A program made the position numbers and the translations under genes. Of a stretch of 64,000 bases of DNA, positions 33,008-46,310 are shown one piece after another. Within the stretch, counting starts at the first letter, position 1. Each line of letters begins with the position of its first letter. Where the stretch lies: assembly GCA_002964805.2 (NCBI GenBank), contig PUDQ02000069.1, positions 124,001-188,000 on the forward strand, in the 5' to 3' direction. The notes under the pieces are model-generated. The model saw only the letters and a list, made by a program, of their open reading frames with translations, was not told the DNA's origin and did not search any database. This DNA comes from Trametes villosa (lineage: Eukaryota; Basidiomycota; Agaricomycetes; Polyporales; Polyporaceae).

Positions 33008-34935
33008 ATGGAACGGCCTCCGAAGTTCGACTCCCGACATGTCTTTACCTTCAACATTCCTTCTAACCTCGCGCCGCGCCACAAAATCGAGTTTATCTGG
33101 CCGCCCACCATCCAAGTTTCCGAGTACGCCAAAGCATTTCGACTTATCGACTGCGCCTCACTCGCACGAAGGGAGCACAAAAGCATCGATATCTGGGACA
33201 TTCGAAGCAAGAAAGCAGGGTCGGACGACGCCTTAGCTGTGGGGTGCATGCCTGGGAAGTACTCAGTCGTCTCATACGCCAACGTCGACTCGCGAAATGA
33301 AGTAGCCGCGTCCTCAAGGTCGAAGTCCCCAAGCTCGGACTCGCGCTATGACGACAGCGCACTCCTTATCGTGCAGAACCCCAACGACCCCAGCGGAGAT
33401 CCGATATTAACAGCAAGTGTGGCGCTGCTCGAGGACATCGCACGGGCGTCGCTGATGCTGGGATTCCTTTTCATTTGGCTCGACAAACTGTGCACCATGA
33501 TTCACGACGAATCAGACCGACAGTGGCAGACGGCCCGCATACACCTGATATACCGCAGGGCAGGATGCTGCATTGTACTGCCCGCCGGCCTCAGAAGACC
33601 CGCGTCCCTGATGGAGAGAACAGGCTATTTCTCCGAAATGCGGACGCTCCTCGATGTCGTCTGCCCGGAAGCCAGCAGGGTGTTTGTTTTGCATACGCTG
33701 CCTGGTGCGGGCATTTACTCCAGAGAGCTAGGGGAGCTCAATAGGTGAGCTTTAGGCCACAGTGAGAACGGCGTAAATGCTCACCAAGTTCCGCCTTCAT
33801 TCCATACAGGCCTCCCATCGAGTTTGTGCCGAGGACGCCTGGCGATCGAAGTATACGTTGGTTGGAAGCCGTCATATCCGAAGAACATTCCGTGACCCGA
33901 GGATCTAGAAACCGGTATTCAAGAAACCAGGATGTTCTAATCACCTCTCTTGTACCGCTGCTGTACACGTGTTGGAAGTACCTGAGACGCCTCGCCCAAA
34001 GTTCATCATCTGGAGTGCAAGACGATGATGTGGCGACGTCACAGCCCTACATCCTGGGCTTCGACGCCAGTACTCGCAATCGCCATGCGTGCTGGTTACT
34101 ACTCCTGGCCATGTTAGCCAAACCGGCCCATCACAAACGACGAAAGGGGCTGGCAGTGGCGATCCTCTGGTCTGCCTTCATGCGCGACTGGCCCCGTTGC
34201 GGACAACGTAACTTCCCATACTTGCTATACGGCGCTCTATCCTCGCCAATCGACGGGGTAACCCGGGAGATGACGTTCGGCGACGAACCCCTGGAGATCT
34301 ATCCCGCCCTTCTCCGCGCTGTCGAGCACATGTATCCGGCATCGGAGCTGTGTAACCTGCACTTTTGGGCCTTCTGGCGCAGTATCCGAGTGGAGAGCTT
34401 CATTTCCATGGGTCAGCAACAAGCAGACATCGACGACTTGTACTCAATCCCGGCTGGTATCCTCAGCTCTACGCATGAGCTGGTGCCTTTCCAGTCGACC
34501 AACTCGTCCCGGCAAGCTGCCCCCTTCAATCTTCCGAGTCTAGCGTTTCATGAAAGCCATATCGTCCTCACATTCAAGGAGCCTATGTTGGCGAGGCCAA
34601 TCGAAGGCAAGAAGTGGGGGGTATACCTCGGTGGACTGGTACCTGTCGAGTCAAACTCGCCGGAAGGCGGAGACCATGCAGAGTCGCCGGAGGCAACAGG
34701 CTGGGAGGAAACTATCGTGGAGACGCTGCTGACCCTCCATGACATTCAGGAGTCGAACTCATGGCACAGGGTCATGGCCGTTAAGCTCGATAAACTTCCC
34801 CAGGATGGTCACGCCGAGGGTAACTTTGTGCATTGGGCTTCGTATAGTACTGCCGACTGCATCGAAATGGTGCGACGCCGTCCCGGCGACGACCGCTTGA
34901 TCCTGAAGTTACTCAAGGTTCGTTTCACGCTGTAA
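33008..34935 (+). CDS. Divergent HET-like protein 1
   Basis: Predicted 620-residue protein; exons 33008-33744 and 33810-34935. Near the N-terminus it carries a weak version of the HET (heterokaryon incompatibility) core: RLIDC, GKYSVVSYANV, then FIWLDKLCTMIHDESDRQW followed by a conserved RIHLIYRRAGCCIVLP. Canonical HET proteins have YxxLSYxWG, WVDsLCIxQ and MxxIYxxA at these places. The C-terminal 370 residues have no known domain but share layout and the position and phase of the single intron with the gene at 36594. Fungal HET proteins mediate non-self recognition and cell death; for this divergent form that role is only an inference. An upstream in-frame ATG at 32951 was rejected because it falls within the TATA box. 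Confidence 0.72.
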
Positions 34936-36512
34936 TACTACGGCCGCAGTTTCGAGTCAATGCGGGACGGACTCACCTCCACGTGCTCCACTATTACGCA
35001 GATAATTCCCGTATATCAAGATACATATGCTGTATAGACATTGGGTACTTGCAGCCAAACATGCACTGTCCGCACTACTCGTGGTTGTGGTGCTGTGGGA
35101 GAGTCAGAGAAGGCGCGGTCGGAGTGGCGTGCGGGACGTACGTACGCGGGCGAAGCGAGCAAGCACCTGTACGATGCCGGTGCCCTGTTCTATGAAAGCG
35201 TCCACGTCTGCCAACAATAGCGGGGCATCCAAACAGGTCGACATTAGAGGAAAGTGGGGCTTTAGGAGGAAATTGTCCGTAAGCGAGTCCTCCTTCACCA
35301 CGATCGGGCAACAATCGCGCTTTTCTTGACTCTCACTCTTGGAGCCTCGTCCTACGAGCATTGAAAAGGCTCCGGGAGCAAGACGCTCTGCGTTCACTTG
35401 CAATGACATATCATGCTCGCAGGCGTTCTGCAGCATTTGCACGTGCAACGTTCCGGCAGCGCGCGTACCCCACGGCAGCGCGGCCGTCGATGGGAGAACA
35501 GAGCCTGCGCGCCGTAGATGAGCGCGGCTGGATGGTTATTCATAGGTGATACCCCTTCGTGAAAGCTTAGGAGGTGTCGCCATTGTGCAGTCGAGCTCGT
35601 ATGGTAGCTACTGGTTCGGAGTAGAGGTGACGAGCCAGGAGTAAGATGGGACCGGTGGTTGTGGGATGTATAGACCTACGTGAAGAAATCCGCACCAATT
35701 CTTTTATTCTTCTATACCTGTAGTGCTTTCTTCATCTTGTAAGCTGGCATATCTTGTTCTTCTCCTGCCAGTCCGAGGGTGGAATCCAAGGTCCCGACGG
35801 CCCCCCTGTAACCCGGTTGTTCACAGACCTTGGTGAACGCGATAGTATACCAGTATCAGCTCTCAATGTTTCCACGCGCGAGGATAGCCCAAGATTAGAG
35901 TTAGGTGAGCAAGTCATAGATAGTAGTGGCGGCCGGTGGCGAAACGATGGGTCGGTAGTTTTGGGCGCTAACGCTGTTGCCACAACGGCCCCGGACGGGC
36001 GCTCATCCCTGTCGCGCTTTTACTTCGATGCCCCCACGGCTTACCGCGACACTTTCATCTGGCATGGTGCTAATGTTATCGAAAGAACGACAGCACTATA
36101 GAAGTTTGTTCAAGCTGGGAGCCTCCTTGTGGCTACCTATTCAGTAAAGGTGGCGGTCACCCACTACCGCGACCCCAACTCGACATGAGAGACGTACGTT
36201 TTAAGCCCCACTGTTTCGGGATACCGCCCAAATGGCCGGCAAGTATGCGCTCATACTGCCAGAAAACACAACTGCCTTATATCGACAATACTCCTCAGGT
36301 GCGTTTCGTCATCTGTTGATTAATAAGGAAGTTCACTGAATAGCAACCACGGCGTGTTCAGCTCTTTCCATAATACCCTGCGTCTCCGCGCACGCCACCT
36401 CGGGGCAGTGCGTCCTCGCGCGGCGACGTGAATGTAACCCATGCAGAGATATACGGATACCCGGTGCTCTTCCCGGACGAGGCGTCTGCGCCACGGTCAA
36501 ATATCCCGCTGG
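34936..36512. other. Intergenic between HET-like genes 1 and 2
   Basis: No supported gene. A minus-strand frame at 35104-35448 and a plus-strand frame at 35754-36101 are not matched to any domain. Confidence 0.35.
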
Positions 36513-36518
36513 TATAAA
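36513..36518 (+). promoter_or_regulatory. TATA box upstream of HET-like gene 2
   Basis: TATAAA in GGTATAAAGC, 81 bp before the ATG. Confidence 0.55.
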
Positions 36519-36593
36519 GCACCGCAGAACCCGTAACCTACCGTAACCCAGCATCCTCCTAGTCTCCGTGAACACCCTTGTACGCTCGACGAT

Positions 36594-38519
36594 ATGGCCA
36601 GTCCTCAAGACCTGCCGCCAAGCCTCAGAATCCCCAAATCGCTACTACCCGTCGTCGCCACCCCCTTCGAGGTGCTCGAGATCAAAGGGGCTCGCGCCCA
36701 ACGCATGCGCCTTATATCCTGCCAGGACTTCATATTCAACGACTCCTTCCACTTCCAGGTCAAGGTCAAAGAGATCCCAGCTGCGGATTTCTCGCAAGGG
36801 GGCATTCCGAAGTATGCCGTGGTGTCGTACTCGTCGATGGGATGGGGGGACTCTAGCGGATGGGACCCCCACGCGCTGTATCAAGTCTGCCAAATCGCCC
36901 TCCTGAAAAACATCGAGTACCTCTGGTTCGACAGGGTTTGCGTGCTCCAAACAGACGCAGACAAGGCCTGGCACGCGGAGAACATCGGAAGTATCTTCCG
37001 CCACGCCAAACTCTGTATCGTCGTCCCCGGGGACAAGCTTTCGAAATGGTGCGAGTGGCCGGACGTCCTCAAATGGGGCACTGAGCTCGGGCGAGCGCCG
37101 CCACACGTGCTCAACCCCTGGACGCTTCTTGAAGTCCTGTGCGCATTCACAACAGTCGATGAGATGCTCTTTAAGCTCATCGTTCTGCACAAATGGGGGA
37201 GAAACACCGGGCCCGGGAAGTGGGTGCTTGATAGACCCGATGTCCGGTACGTCCACCGTCTATGCCTTGTTTGAGATGAATCCCGATCTCATACCCCCTT
37301 CTGCGCCAGCCTTGGCCTGCGCGAGGGCAGCGTAGTACCGCTGGAACTGCTAGCGAGTACGCGCGCACAGCTTGCGCCGCCCCCTCCGTTGTCGAGCATC
37401 GCCTTCTCCCCCCTGGTGATCCTTCTTCAAGGAGCGATCAGTGGCCTTCGTTTCCAGCCGAAGCACCCTACGTCGAATCGCGCGTATCCAGAACTTGAAG
37501 GCACAAGATTCCCCCAACTCTTCGGCCGCACAGTCGTCGGGTCTCCACTGGAGTCGCCCATCCCTTCACCCTGCGACGACAAGATCCGTCTGCTGCTTGA
37601 GATCTTGGCGATGCGCGTTCATTCTACTGGTGAACAGCCAACACGTCGATTTAAGGAGGCAATCCTAGCCAGCGCATTCTCTCGTGTCTACCGAGACGAG
37701 TCGGACATCATCCACATCCTCCGCCCTTTTCTGTGGGCCACGACGACAGAGCTCTCCGCCGTCCTTCACATCGCAAGTAACCCGGGTGCATCGCACCTGA
37801 CGCAAAGCCTCTTGAACATATTGCTGCCGGGAGATCAGAGTTCGGCCCCCCCGTTCTGGGCGTGGCTCTTCTCGCGCTCGCGCTCTCCCTCGCACATCCC
37901 GACATTCATGGCCCCCATGTGCCTCCCGGGCCCGGAGTGGGACGGACACAGAGTCGACGCGGCATTCGAGGAACTCAGCCCTGCCAAAGTCTGGCGAAAG
38001 CTCAGATCCAACGAGTTCCTCGCCGCCTGCACCATACGCCGGGTGATGGTCCAGTCGTCGCACGCCGATGAGCCACCGCTCGTCGAGCTTCGTGCGCGCC
38101 CGGTCCCGGAAGGGTCGAACGCCATTCTCTTGAGGACTCTCGATAGTCTCCCGCCTGACGTCAAGCGTGTCCGATTCTTGCACATAGGTACGTGGAAGCT
38201 ACCGTCGGAGGGCGCAACCCGGGGCCCGGGGCAGTCGCAACCCAAGGCGTTGCTCCTCATGGTCACGAAACGGCTGAGCAAGCCAGGTGCATCGGACGCG
38301 TCGTACGCACATACTGCGTGGTGTACCGTGCCCGCTGACACGCTCGACATCAACCAAGTTCTCGAAGGCGTGCAAGCCAGAACATACCGGCTGGTAGTCG
38401 GACTAGGGGAAGCCGTACCATCTCCACCGGTGGTTGTTGGGACTAGGAAGGAGCATACAGGCTCGCAAACGCGCCCGCCCACGAATATCTATACCACTGG
38501 AGATATTCCTAGTTTATGA
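36594..38519 (+). CDS. Divergent HET-like protein 2
   Basis: Predicted 613-residue protein; exons 36594-37246 and 37331-38519. The N-terminal part has RLISCQDF, PKYAVVSYSSMGWG, LWFDRVCVLQTDADKAW, then HAENIGSIFRHAKLCIVVPG. These correspond in order to the HET core and to HET-like gene 1. The intron interrupts the codon after an Arg in phase 2, as in gene 1, just before a Pro-x-Glu segment. The rest of the protein is unassigned. The pair is tandem on one strand, 1.66 kb apart, and probably arose by old duplication. Function as an incompatibility or defence protein is inferred from the domain only. Confidence 0.72.
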
Positions 38520-39597
38520 GTTTTAGATACAACAAGTTCTCCGATCCCAGATTTTCCACGATCGACATTTCAAGCCGCTGCTTTTGCAGTGTATCATCCT
38601 GAAAAGTACTGCTCGCAGTGCCAATTTAAATCCCACAGGACGTCTGGCGGCGAAGAGCAGGTATCCTCTACGGTCCCCGTACACGACGGCAAAAGCCTGA
38701 AGGGGCGTAAAACGCCGGAGCGGATGCAGATGAGCGACGCACGATCGGCCCTGGCACGCGCGCGCCGTCCACGCTCCAGGCCACACTCTGGCTGCTACGG
38801 GGCGCGATACCATAGATACCAGACTATACCAGGATGGACGTATATGCGATGCAGTCGCGATATCCGATCGACAGCATACCGAAAACCGAGTGGCGGACAG
38901 ACGTACCTTCGCCATAACGAGCAGATATCGCGCGCGGGCGATGACGCATCGCCCGGGGGCGCAGAGCGCGAGCGACGAGGCGAGGCGGCGCTGGCCCGGA
39001 AGCAGTATTGGCGGGCGCGCCTCGAGGCTCGCAACCGCCGGGACGATGCGGGGGATGTGGCGGGACGGGACGACTTGAATCCGCGATCGACGATGGGGAC
39101 GACGGCGGCCGCGCAGCAACAGCCTCGAGCGGGCCCAGCGCACGCAGCAGCGCGATCGACTCCTCGCTCGTCCCGCCGGCAGTGCGCTGCAGGGCGTCGT
39201 CGTTCCTGGCTCCGTCGCGATCGTCCGCGCCTGTGCTGGCGTGCACTGTATCAGCGCGGAGACGGGCGGGGACGTCGGGCAGACAGCGCGTCGGGGTCGG
39301 CGATTGGGGGCGATGGGTGGAGCGATGGCAGGAAGGACGGCCTGAAGGAAGGCGAGCGGGGACTCTGGCGGGGAGCGAGGCGCGAGGACGAGGAGAGAGA
39401 GAGAAAGCGAGCGTGGGAGCGGGCCCGGGAGATTGGCGGGCACGAAACAGCACGGACGATCCGATCGGGACGGGAGAGCGGGCAGGCACCGGCCCAGTCC
39501 AGCTCCTCCAAAGATAGCAATCCTTGGCGGAGCCGGCTAGGCACCCGCACGTGGCCATTCATTGAGGGCCCTGCCCGATCCGTCGAGTGCACCTCCG
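38520..39597. other. Intergenic between HET-like gene 2 and the phosphatase
   Basis: Long GC-rich open frames run through both strands (about 300 codons each), mutually antisense, without domains. They are treated as composition artefacts. Confidence 0.35.
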
Positions 39598-39603
39598 TAT
39601 AAA
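39598..39603 (+). promoter_or_regulatory. TATA box upstream of the phosphatase gene
   Basis: TATAAA, 104 bp ahead of the ATG and followed by a pyrimidine-rich leader (CTCTCCAGCCCCCGCCCC). Confidence 0.55.
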
Positions 39604-39701
39604 TCTCTCCAGCCCCCGCCCCGTCCCTCAAAACCGCCTCCGTCTTCCGGCCTGCGCTGCTCTCCACATACCTCACCCGCCCTTTCGATTCCTCCCCAGC
39701 C

Positions 39702-40341
39702 ATGATCCGCTTCGACAACCTTCCGCCAGAGGTCATGCAGGCCATGTGCACACCCATGCACCAGATCCTCCCCGCGTCCCCCCAGCACAAGACAGGCGCA
39801 CTCTATCTCGGATCCTTCTCCGCCATCCTCGATCCCACCCTCCTCTCAGCGAACCACATCTCCGCCCTCGTCCAGGTCCTCGACGCGCCATGGCTCCCAT
39901 CCGTCGAGGCGCACGCAGCCCAGGGCAACAAGCTCGAGTGCTATCGCCTCGATATCCTCGACAGCTCCTCCGCCGACCTCCGCCCCCATCTCGAATCCAC
40001 CGTGCGCTGGATAGACGAGCGTTTGCGGAGGGGCATCAACGTTCTCGTCCACTGCCAACAGGTACGCCCCTCGCTCCTCATCCTTGTTCCGCCTCGCCGT
40101 CTGACTAACGCCCTGTGGCTTGTTCCTCCAGGGCGTGTCGCGCTCGGCCGCCGTTGTGATTGCGTACCTCATCTACACCCACAACATGACGTACGACTCG
40201 GCCTTTGACCTCGTCAAGCGCAAACGGGCGTGCATCAAGCCCAACTCGGGCTTCGTCCGCTGCCTCCAGGACTGGGAGAAGCAGTGGCGCCTCGCCTCCC
40301 AACGCCCGAACGCGCGTCGCATCCAGACCACCCCCATGTAG
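39702..40341 (+). CDS. Dual-specificity protein phosphatase
   Basis: Predicted cysteine-based phosphatase removing phosphate from Tyr and Ser/Thr residues, 189 residues. Exons 39702-40061 and 40132-40341, with one 70-nt intron inside the active-site loop. The P-loop reads HCQQGVSRS with catalytic Cys118 and Arg124, preceded by VRWIDERLRRGINVLV and followed by AAVVIAYLIYTHNMTYDSAFDLVKRKR. These are standard DSP features. The compact size (catalytic domain plus about 45 N-terminal residues) fits small atypical DSPs. A TATA box and pyrimidine-rich leader precede it. The physiological target is unknown. Confidence 0.93.
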
Positions 40342-43300
40342 CCCGCCCCCACCTCCCCCCTCCCCACCTGCGCGCGCGTATCTTCTGCGGCCCCCGCACA
40401 CCAAGGAGCGAGAAGGCGGTGGATCGCGGTCGAGACGCGTCCGGGGTGGAGCGTCTGCGGATCGCGCTTTCCCGGCCCCACCGCGATCGCTGCAAACATA
40501 CTCCCTGGTCCCTTTTAAGTCCTCCTACCACATCCCCCACCTCCGGTCACCGACGCCCGCCGGCCTTGGCCCTCCACCTTCTCAATTGAGCCCCCATCGG
40601 CGCGTCGCCCGACGCCCGCCTTGCTCCTCCTCCTCCCCTTCCTCCCGTCCGATCATCATTTTCCAGACGCTGGATGCTCACGGACCACGCGCAGGCCCCA
40701 AAAACCAAGCCGAAACCCCCACGTATCGCATACCACCACCACCACCTTGCGCAGCTGCGACGCTCGTTTCTTTGCACGCGCCATCGATTCCGATTGCGCT
40801 CGGTACGCCTCGGATGGACGCTCCCGGACTCGGACACATCGATCACGCCACACTACGTGCACGTCTGTTGTATGTACATACAATCGCAGCATCCCCTCGT
40901 CTCTCCTCTGCACGACCCCGACCCGGCCGATATCCTCAGCCCCGCACGCTCTTGTTCCCCGGCACGTACACCTACTCTACAGTCTGTTCGGGTATTCGTC
41001 GTCCTCGGTCCTCCGGATCCCTCGCGTTCGTCTTCACCCGGGCTCGCCGGCCCCCGCCAGGCGAGACATCTTATGGCACCGCGCCTCGTACGCATTCGCC
41101 CTTGTCTCTCGTCCATCATGCAACTGTACACCCCGCACTCGCGCCCAACAAAACACAATACACCAGCCACCAGACACCAGCACCCCACTACCGTCGCTCT
41201 CCCGCTTTCCGTATGTACCCGCTCGCTTAGTTTTAGTTAGCTCTAGTCCGTAGTACCCCCGGTGCACTTTCCTAGTAGTCGACTTGTTGTTGTATGCCCT
41301 GCCCTGCCCCACGTTACTCGTACGATGTATTACCACCGCGGCCCCCAACGCCAATACCAGCCTTTTCGCATCCTTGTACACGCTGGTGCAATGACATGCC
41401 GGCCATTGTAGACGGTAACGGCACCTGCGGCCAACAGCGCGACTGACCTCATCTGCAGACGCGGTTTCCAGCGCGCGCGCGCGCGCCGTCGTCGCCCCTC
41501 GAACGCTAACCTTAAACGCGTATAGACGCGTCCGCGACCGCACGCGTGCACACCGCACGCGCGTGTGCGTGGGCGTGTCTTCGCGTCGTAGCGTGTAACA
41601 CGCACAGTACAGTAATACGCGCGAAGTTCGAAGCAAGGGTGGGAGCGGCGCGCCCTCGAGGCTCGCGAAGCAGCGTATGTATCGCGCCGGCCTCCCGGGG
41701 AATTTCCCGCTGGGCCCGCTGGGATGATGAGGCGCGACGTCGGAGTCGACGAGGGATGGACTGGGATGGACGAGTCTGATCACGCTAGCGCGCGCACAAG
41801 CGAGCCGGCAACGTGGGCAGCGCCGGGCCATCGGAAGGCCTCCCACGAGGGCCGCGTCCACGAAGCGACATTTCGACGGTCGTCCGGATCTGGGGTTCGC
41901 GATGTGCGATTGTCTGAATAACGCCACCCGGGCTTTCGATGTGAACGCAAACGGGGCTGAAGTAGAACGGGGTCGCGATATCTACGGGTATGCGCGAGCG
42001 TTCCGGAAAGCAGTCCTCGCGAGGAGAGTACGCAGGAGATGCTCGCGCGGGGAGCATGCATGTACGCATCGACGGGCGCGCGTCCCGCGAACATTTCGGG
42101 CGGGCGACTGCCAGATCTGCGTGCGCCGACCGACGATCCCGCACACCCCGGGCGCCCGGGACAACCTTCTGCTGAACCCATCACGCGCGATCGGGATTCG
42201 AGGGTGCTCGCTCGCAGAGTGGCATGGCCAACAGCTGGGTACGACGCGTCTGGGAGCCACCGTGACGGTGCGTCGAGCGTCGAGCGTGCGTTTCCGTTCG
42301 AACGCGGGCGGTCGCCTCGGCGAGGAGGAGAAGGAGAATAGAGAAGGAAGGCTCCGCCGGGCCGCGATTTGTATTTCGGGAGAGAGTTGGGCCAGGGCGG
42401 CGTCGGCGCCTGTACAGAGTGCTCATCCAGCGCTCCCAGATCGGGCGTGCGCATCTCACCTCGGGCAGGGACGACGACGGACGCGTTCTGTCATCGCGAA
42501 TCGCCGTGTGCACGATGCACGTCAGATGGCCCGTTCGATGGTGCGTCGGTAAGTGCAAGTACGCCGGGATCGGAATGTGGGCTCCTGCTGCGGCGTGCTG
42601 AGTGAGCGTGAGCGGGCGAGCAGAGCCAGGGGAACCTGGGGAAGCGGAGGGAGGCCTGATCGCGTATTGTATGGACCTGGTAGGATCTGTTGGAAGTAAC
42701 GAAGCAAGGAGGTGTGAACACGAATCACTTCTGACGCAGACAGCCCACGAGACCCTCACAATCGCCGTCTGGTCCAATGTGGCAGAATACCACACATTGC
42801 ACGAGAGCTCAGACGGGCAACCGCATCCCGTGCGGGCGAGCGAGCACACGCCCGCGGTCAATGAAGCAAGCGCACATGCCCGGGATCCAGCAGTGCCAAA
42901 TGCATGACCGCGGTTCGAGAAGAAGCTTGCGAGCGTTGTGTGTCCGCTGGTGCCTGACGCAAAGCTTCTCCGCGTGTCCACAGGCACTCCCTCCCAGCGA
43001 CGTACCTCGCCGTGAGCGCACACGCATGCCCGGGGCGTGGACATGCACGCATCCGGAACAAGGACTCGGCGGGCCATATTCGTCCGCGCTGGGAGAGCTG
43101 GGGGAGACACGCGCGCTGCAGATAGAACGCGAAGCTGGAAGGGCGAGCGTGTCAGTAAGCCGGCGGGAGAAACAGACGTCGGTAGCATCTGAGTTGCACG
43201 TCGTACTTACGTGAGCGCGAACTCTCTGTTTTGCTGTTTTGTTCCTGTCCCGCCGTCATTTGAATGACGGGCCACGGCCACGGCCACACAACGCCTGCCC

Positions 43301-46300
43301 GATCGGGCGTGCAATGCCGCTATACATACTTACTGTGTACACATATGAGCATATACACCCGGCGACACCATCGATGAGACGGAGCGCCGCGCACGGCGCA
43401 CGCGCCCGATTTGCACGGAGCTGACCGTCTGACGTCTCCGCGCACCCCAGTTGGCAGCGCCCGGTGCCCACAGCTCGGGAAAGCGTCGGGTGCGCGATGC
43501 GCACCGGCGTGCCTGTGCGTGCCAGGGCCAGGGACGCGCACGGCGTCGCGGAGTCCGCGCGACGATGACGGAGGGCACGAGGAGGGGGAGGCGGCCGCCG
43601 GAGCTGACGTGCCCTTGGAATAGGGTTAGGTGCTGCGTCCGGGGATTTCTGCGTGATCGTTCGAGATGGGGAGCGGAAACCGGGCGGATCAGGAGGGAGG
43701 GCGGGGGTTCGTGATGATGGTCCATGGAGGTAATCGAGAGAAGTTCTGGAGGAAGGCAGCTTGAAGGCAGCGGACACGGACCAGTCGATCGCTGAGCGCT
43801 GAGCTGGCGGTGGTGACCGGTCAAGCAGGTACATGCACGACACCGTGGACGAGGTATGCAACATGCCATATACATCGTTCCGTGCGTAGTCTAGACAGCG
43901 TCAGCTATGCTCCCGTAGCGACGATCGAGCAGCGACACAGACGGGTGTCCGTCAAGCCCGCACTAGTGGTACCGTAAAGGCAGCTGAACGGCGGGAGCTC
44001 TGATCGCCGCTGGCCGGGACCGGTGTTTACGGAGAAGAGAGTCGAGATAATCGAGGAGGCGACTTACCCAGCCAAGGCAGAGCAAGGTAGAGTTCGCGCA
44101 TGCCTGCACCGCGTGTCCGGGGAAGATGAGAGGGCGGATGCCAAGTAGAGCTAGGACACCGGTGATGGGCAGGTCGCCCGTTGACGATCGGACGACTGGA
44201 CGCGGGGAGGAAGCAAGGAATACGCAGATCCTGGCCAGGCTAGCGTGACTTTCCCCGCGCGTGGCCAAGCATGTGTGGGGAAGTGCCTCGAAGGCGGAGT
44301 CGGTGTGCTGAGAGCGGAGAGCCTGGGCTATGGAAGAGCAAAGGGAAAGGGCGAAGAGCGAGGTACACGGAGAGCAAGCGCAACTTTGACGTGAACGCGG
44401 AGGTTGGCCTAAGGAAAGACGTAAACGCGCGGGGCAGCGAGACAGGAGGCGGAGGTAGTGGCACCGACGCTAGACGTAACGAGCGTTACGAGCGATGGCA
44501 CTTCCCCACTAGGCAGCAGCGCAATGGACCGTCGGGACGTCCTGACGGACCGCACACGTTTCAGGAGGGCAGAGGCATACCTGACAGATTGGAGATGATC
44601 ATTGGCGAGGCCGAATGCCACATCGAGAGCCTGGAGCGTCCCAAGAGCGTCGTAAGACCGCACAGAAGACAGGCTGAGACGCGACTGCGCACCGTACGTA
44701 TCATGTTGGCAGTGGGCACGACCTGGGCCCGGCGCAGACCCAAAGATTGGCGGGCAAACGCTTCCTAGGCCGGATGCGGCAATGCGAGCGGTCGACAACG
44801 ATGCAGAGTGATCGTCGTGGGCTCTGGGCCCGACACCGCAAGAGTCGCGTAATAGACGAATGCAGACCTTGCGCGACGATGCCGCCCGCTGGTCCCGAAG
44901 TAGAAGTGCATGAGCGGGTGCGGTTCCGAAGCCTGGAGTGTCCGAGTCCCAGCATCCGAGAAGACGGCGCGAGAAGCCCCCGCGTAACGGAGATAGCGTG
45001 CGTGGACTGCCCATTCGTTCGATGCCGGCTCGCACAGGTCATCGTGCAGCGAGGCAAATGGGGATCTCGGTGTCACAGGCACATGTTTAGGTTGCTTGAT
45101 CGATGAAGGGAACGAGCGAGTGCATCCAGCAAGCCGTGGGTCATGGGATGTTTGGAGGCGCCGTTAGATTGGAGGGGAGCGCGCGTGGGAGGGCCAATGG
45201 GGGTAGGCGATCTACAGGGCGCGAGCGGTACGATTGGGGAAAACGCGCTGGTATCTTCGGGAGTTCAGATACGGGGCGTGAGTCTGGAAGGAGGTCAGGC
45301 CAATCTGATGTGCGAGCAAGCCGTGAATACCGTGGGTAGCGGAACTGTTGGCCTGAGATAGACGGTGCGGATGAAGAACAAAGGTGCGAAGAGAGCGAAG
45401 GAGAGAAGCTGGAGAGTGATATCCGGACAGTCCTGGATCTGCTCTCGCTGAGCCTGGAAGAGCATGCCGAGTGCGGAACTGACAGGTGAAAGCCAAAGAG
45501 CCGCTTGTACAACAAGACGCGCGACGGTGAATGGTGTCTGGTGATATGGTCCGCGAGTCGAATCCCATGCTAGACACGGCCCGAACGGCAGAAGAGCGAA
45601 ATCGCCATCCTTGTGTCCGACTTTGCACGGCGTAAGGGGAGGGTTGACACGACCCTTGTTGCGAGAGACTGCCCGTGCGTTGCGAGACGAGCGGCATACC
45701 GGCCGCGACGACGAACGACTGGACGGCATCAGAACAAGGTTGGTCGGCCCGAGAGGTGCGTGTAGCAATGCTTAGCGCGAAAGCACAGTCGGCGAAGACG
45801 GCAAGAGCAATTCTACGCGGATGCAATGGAGCCAGCAGGCCTCCGCGAGATCATGTGGTGGGAGCTAGCTCAGAATAAGCAGCTGCGTTGGAACATCTTG
45901 AACCCATAGAACATCTTGTATGTCGCCGGCTGTCTTCTGAACTGTTGGCCGAACGAAGCGGTCGAATAGATATAATGCCGAGGCAAATGGTATCACATTA
46001 GACCCGCCCGAGATATTCTGCGCAATTGAGGAGAGGCCACAGGAAGTTCGCGAGAGTGTCCAGCAGAAATAACAAGAAACGAGACAGTGTTAGTATTCAG
46101 AGCAGCGTCGGTTTGTGGCTGGCGAACGAGAGACGACGTGGTGGTGCAGGCGAAGGCCCAACGAATTAATGGCGCCCGATTTGCTCGAGCCACGCGAGGT
46201 TGGCGCCACAACGCAAGCAAGTGCAAACAGGCACCCGGCGTTGTCCGAGCCACTGGGGATTCGAGCAACGGTCATCGCTGAGCAAACACCTCTCCTCGTC

Positions 46301-46310
46301 GTCCGCCACG
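40342..46310. other. 6-kb region without supportable genes
   Basis: GC-rich sequence with many long open frames on both strands (for example 335 codons at 42181-43188 minus). None shows a domain, plausible splice phase or consistent codon use. A GC dinucleotide run lies at 41471-41486. The first kilobase could be the phosphatase 3' untranslated region. No LTRs or terminal inverted repeats were noticed. Confidence 0.4.

Noticed and set aside
38523..39602. Overlapping long open frames of about 300 codons on both strands
   Set aside because: They are antisense to each other in GC-rich sequence, have low-complexity Arg/Ser/Pro composition and no domain; expected by chance at this GC content.
42181..43188. 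335-codon minus-strand open frame
   Set aside because: No domain, no splice logic, composition typical of a non-coding GC-rich strand, and equally long frames exist on the other strand.
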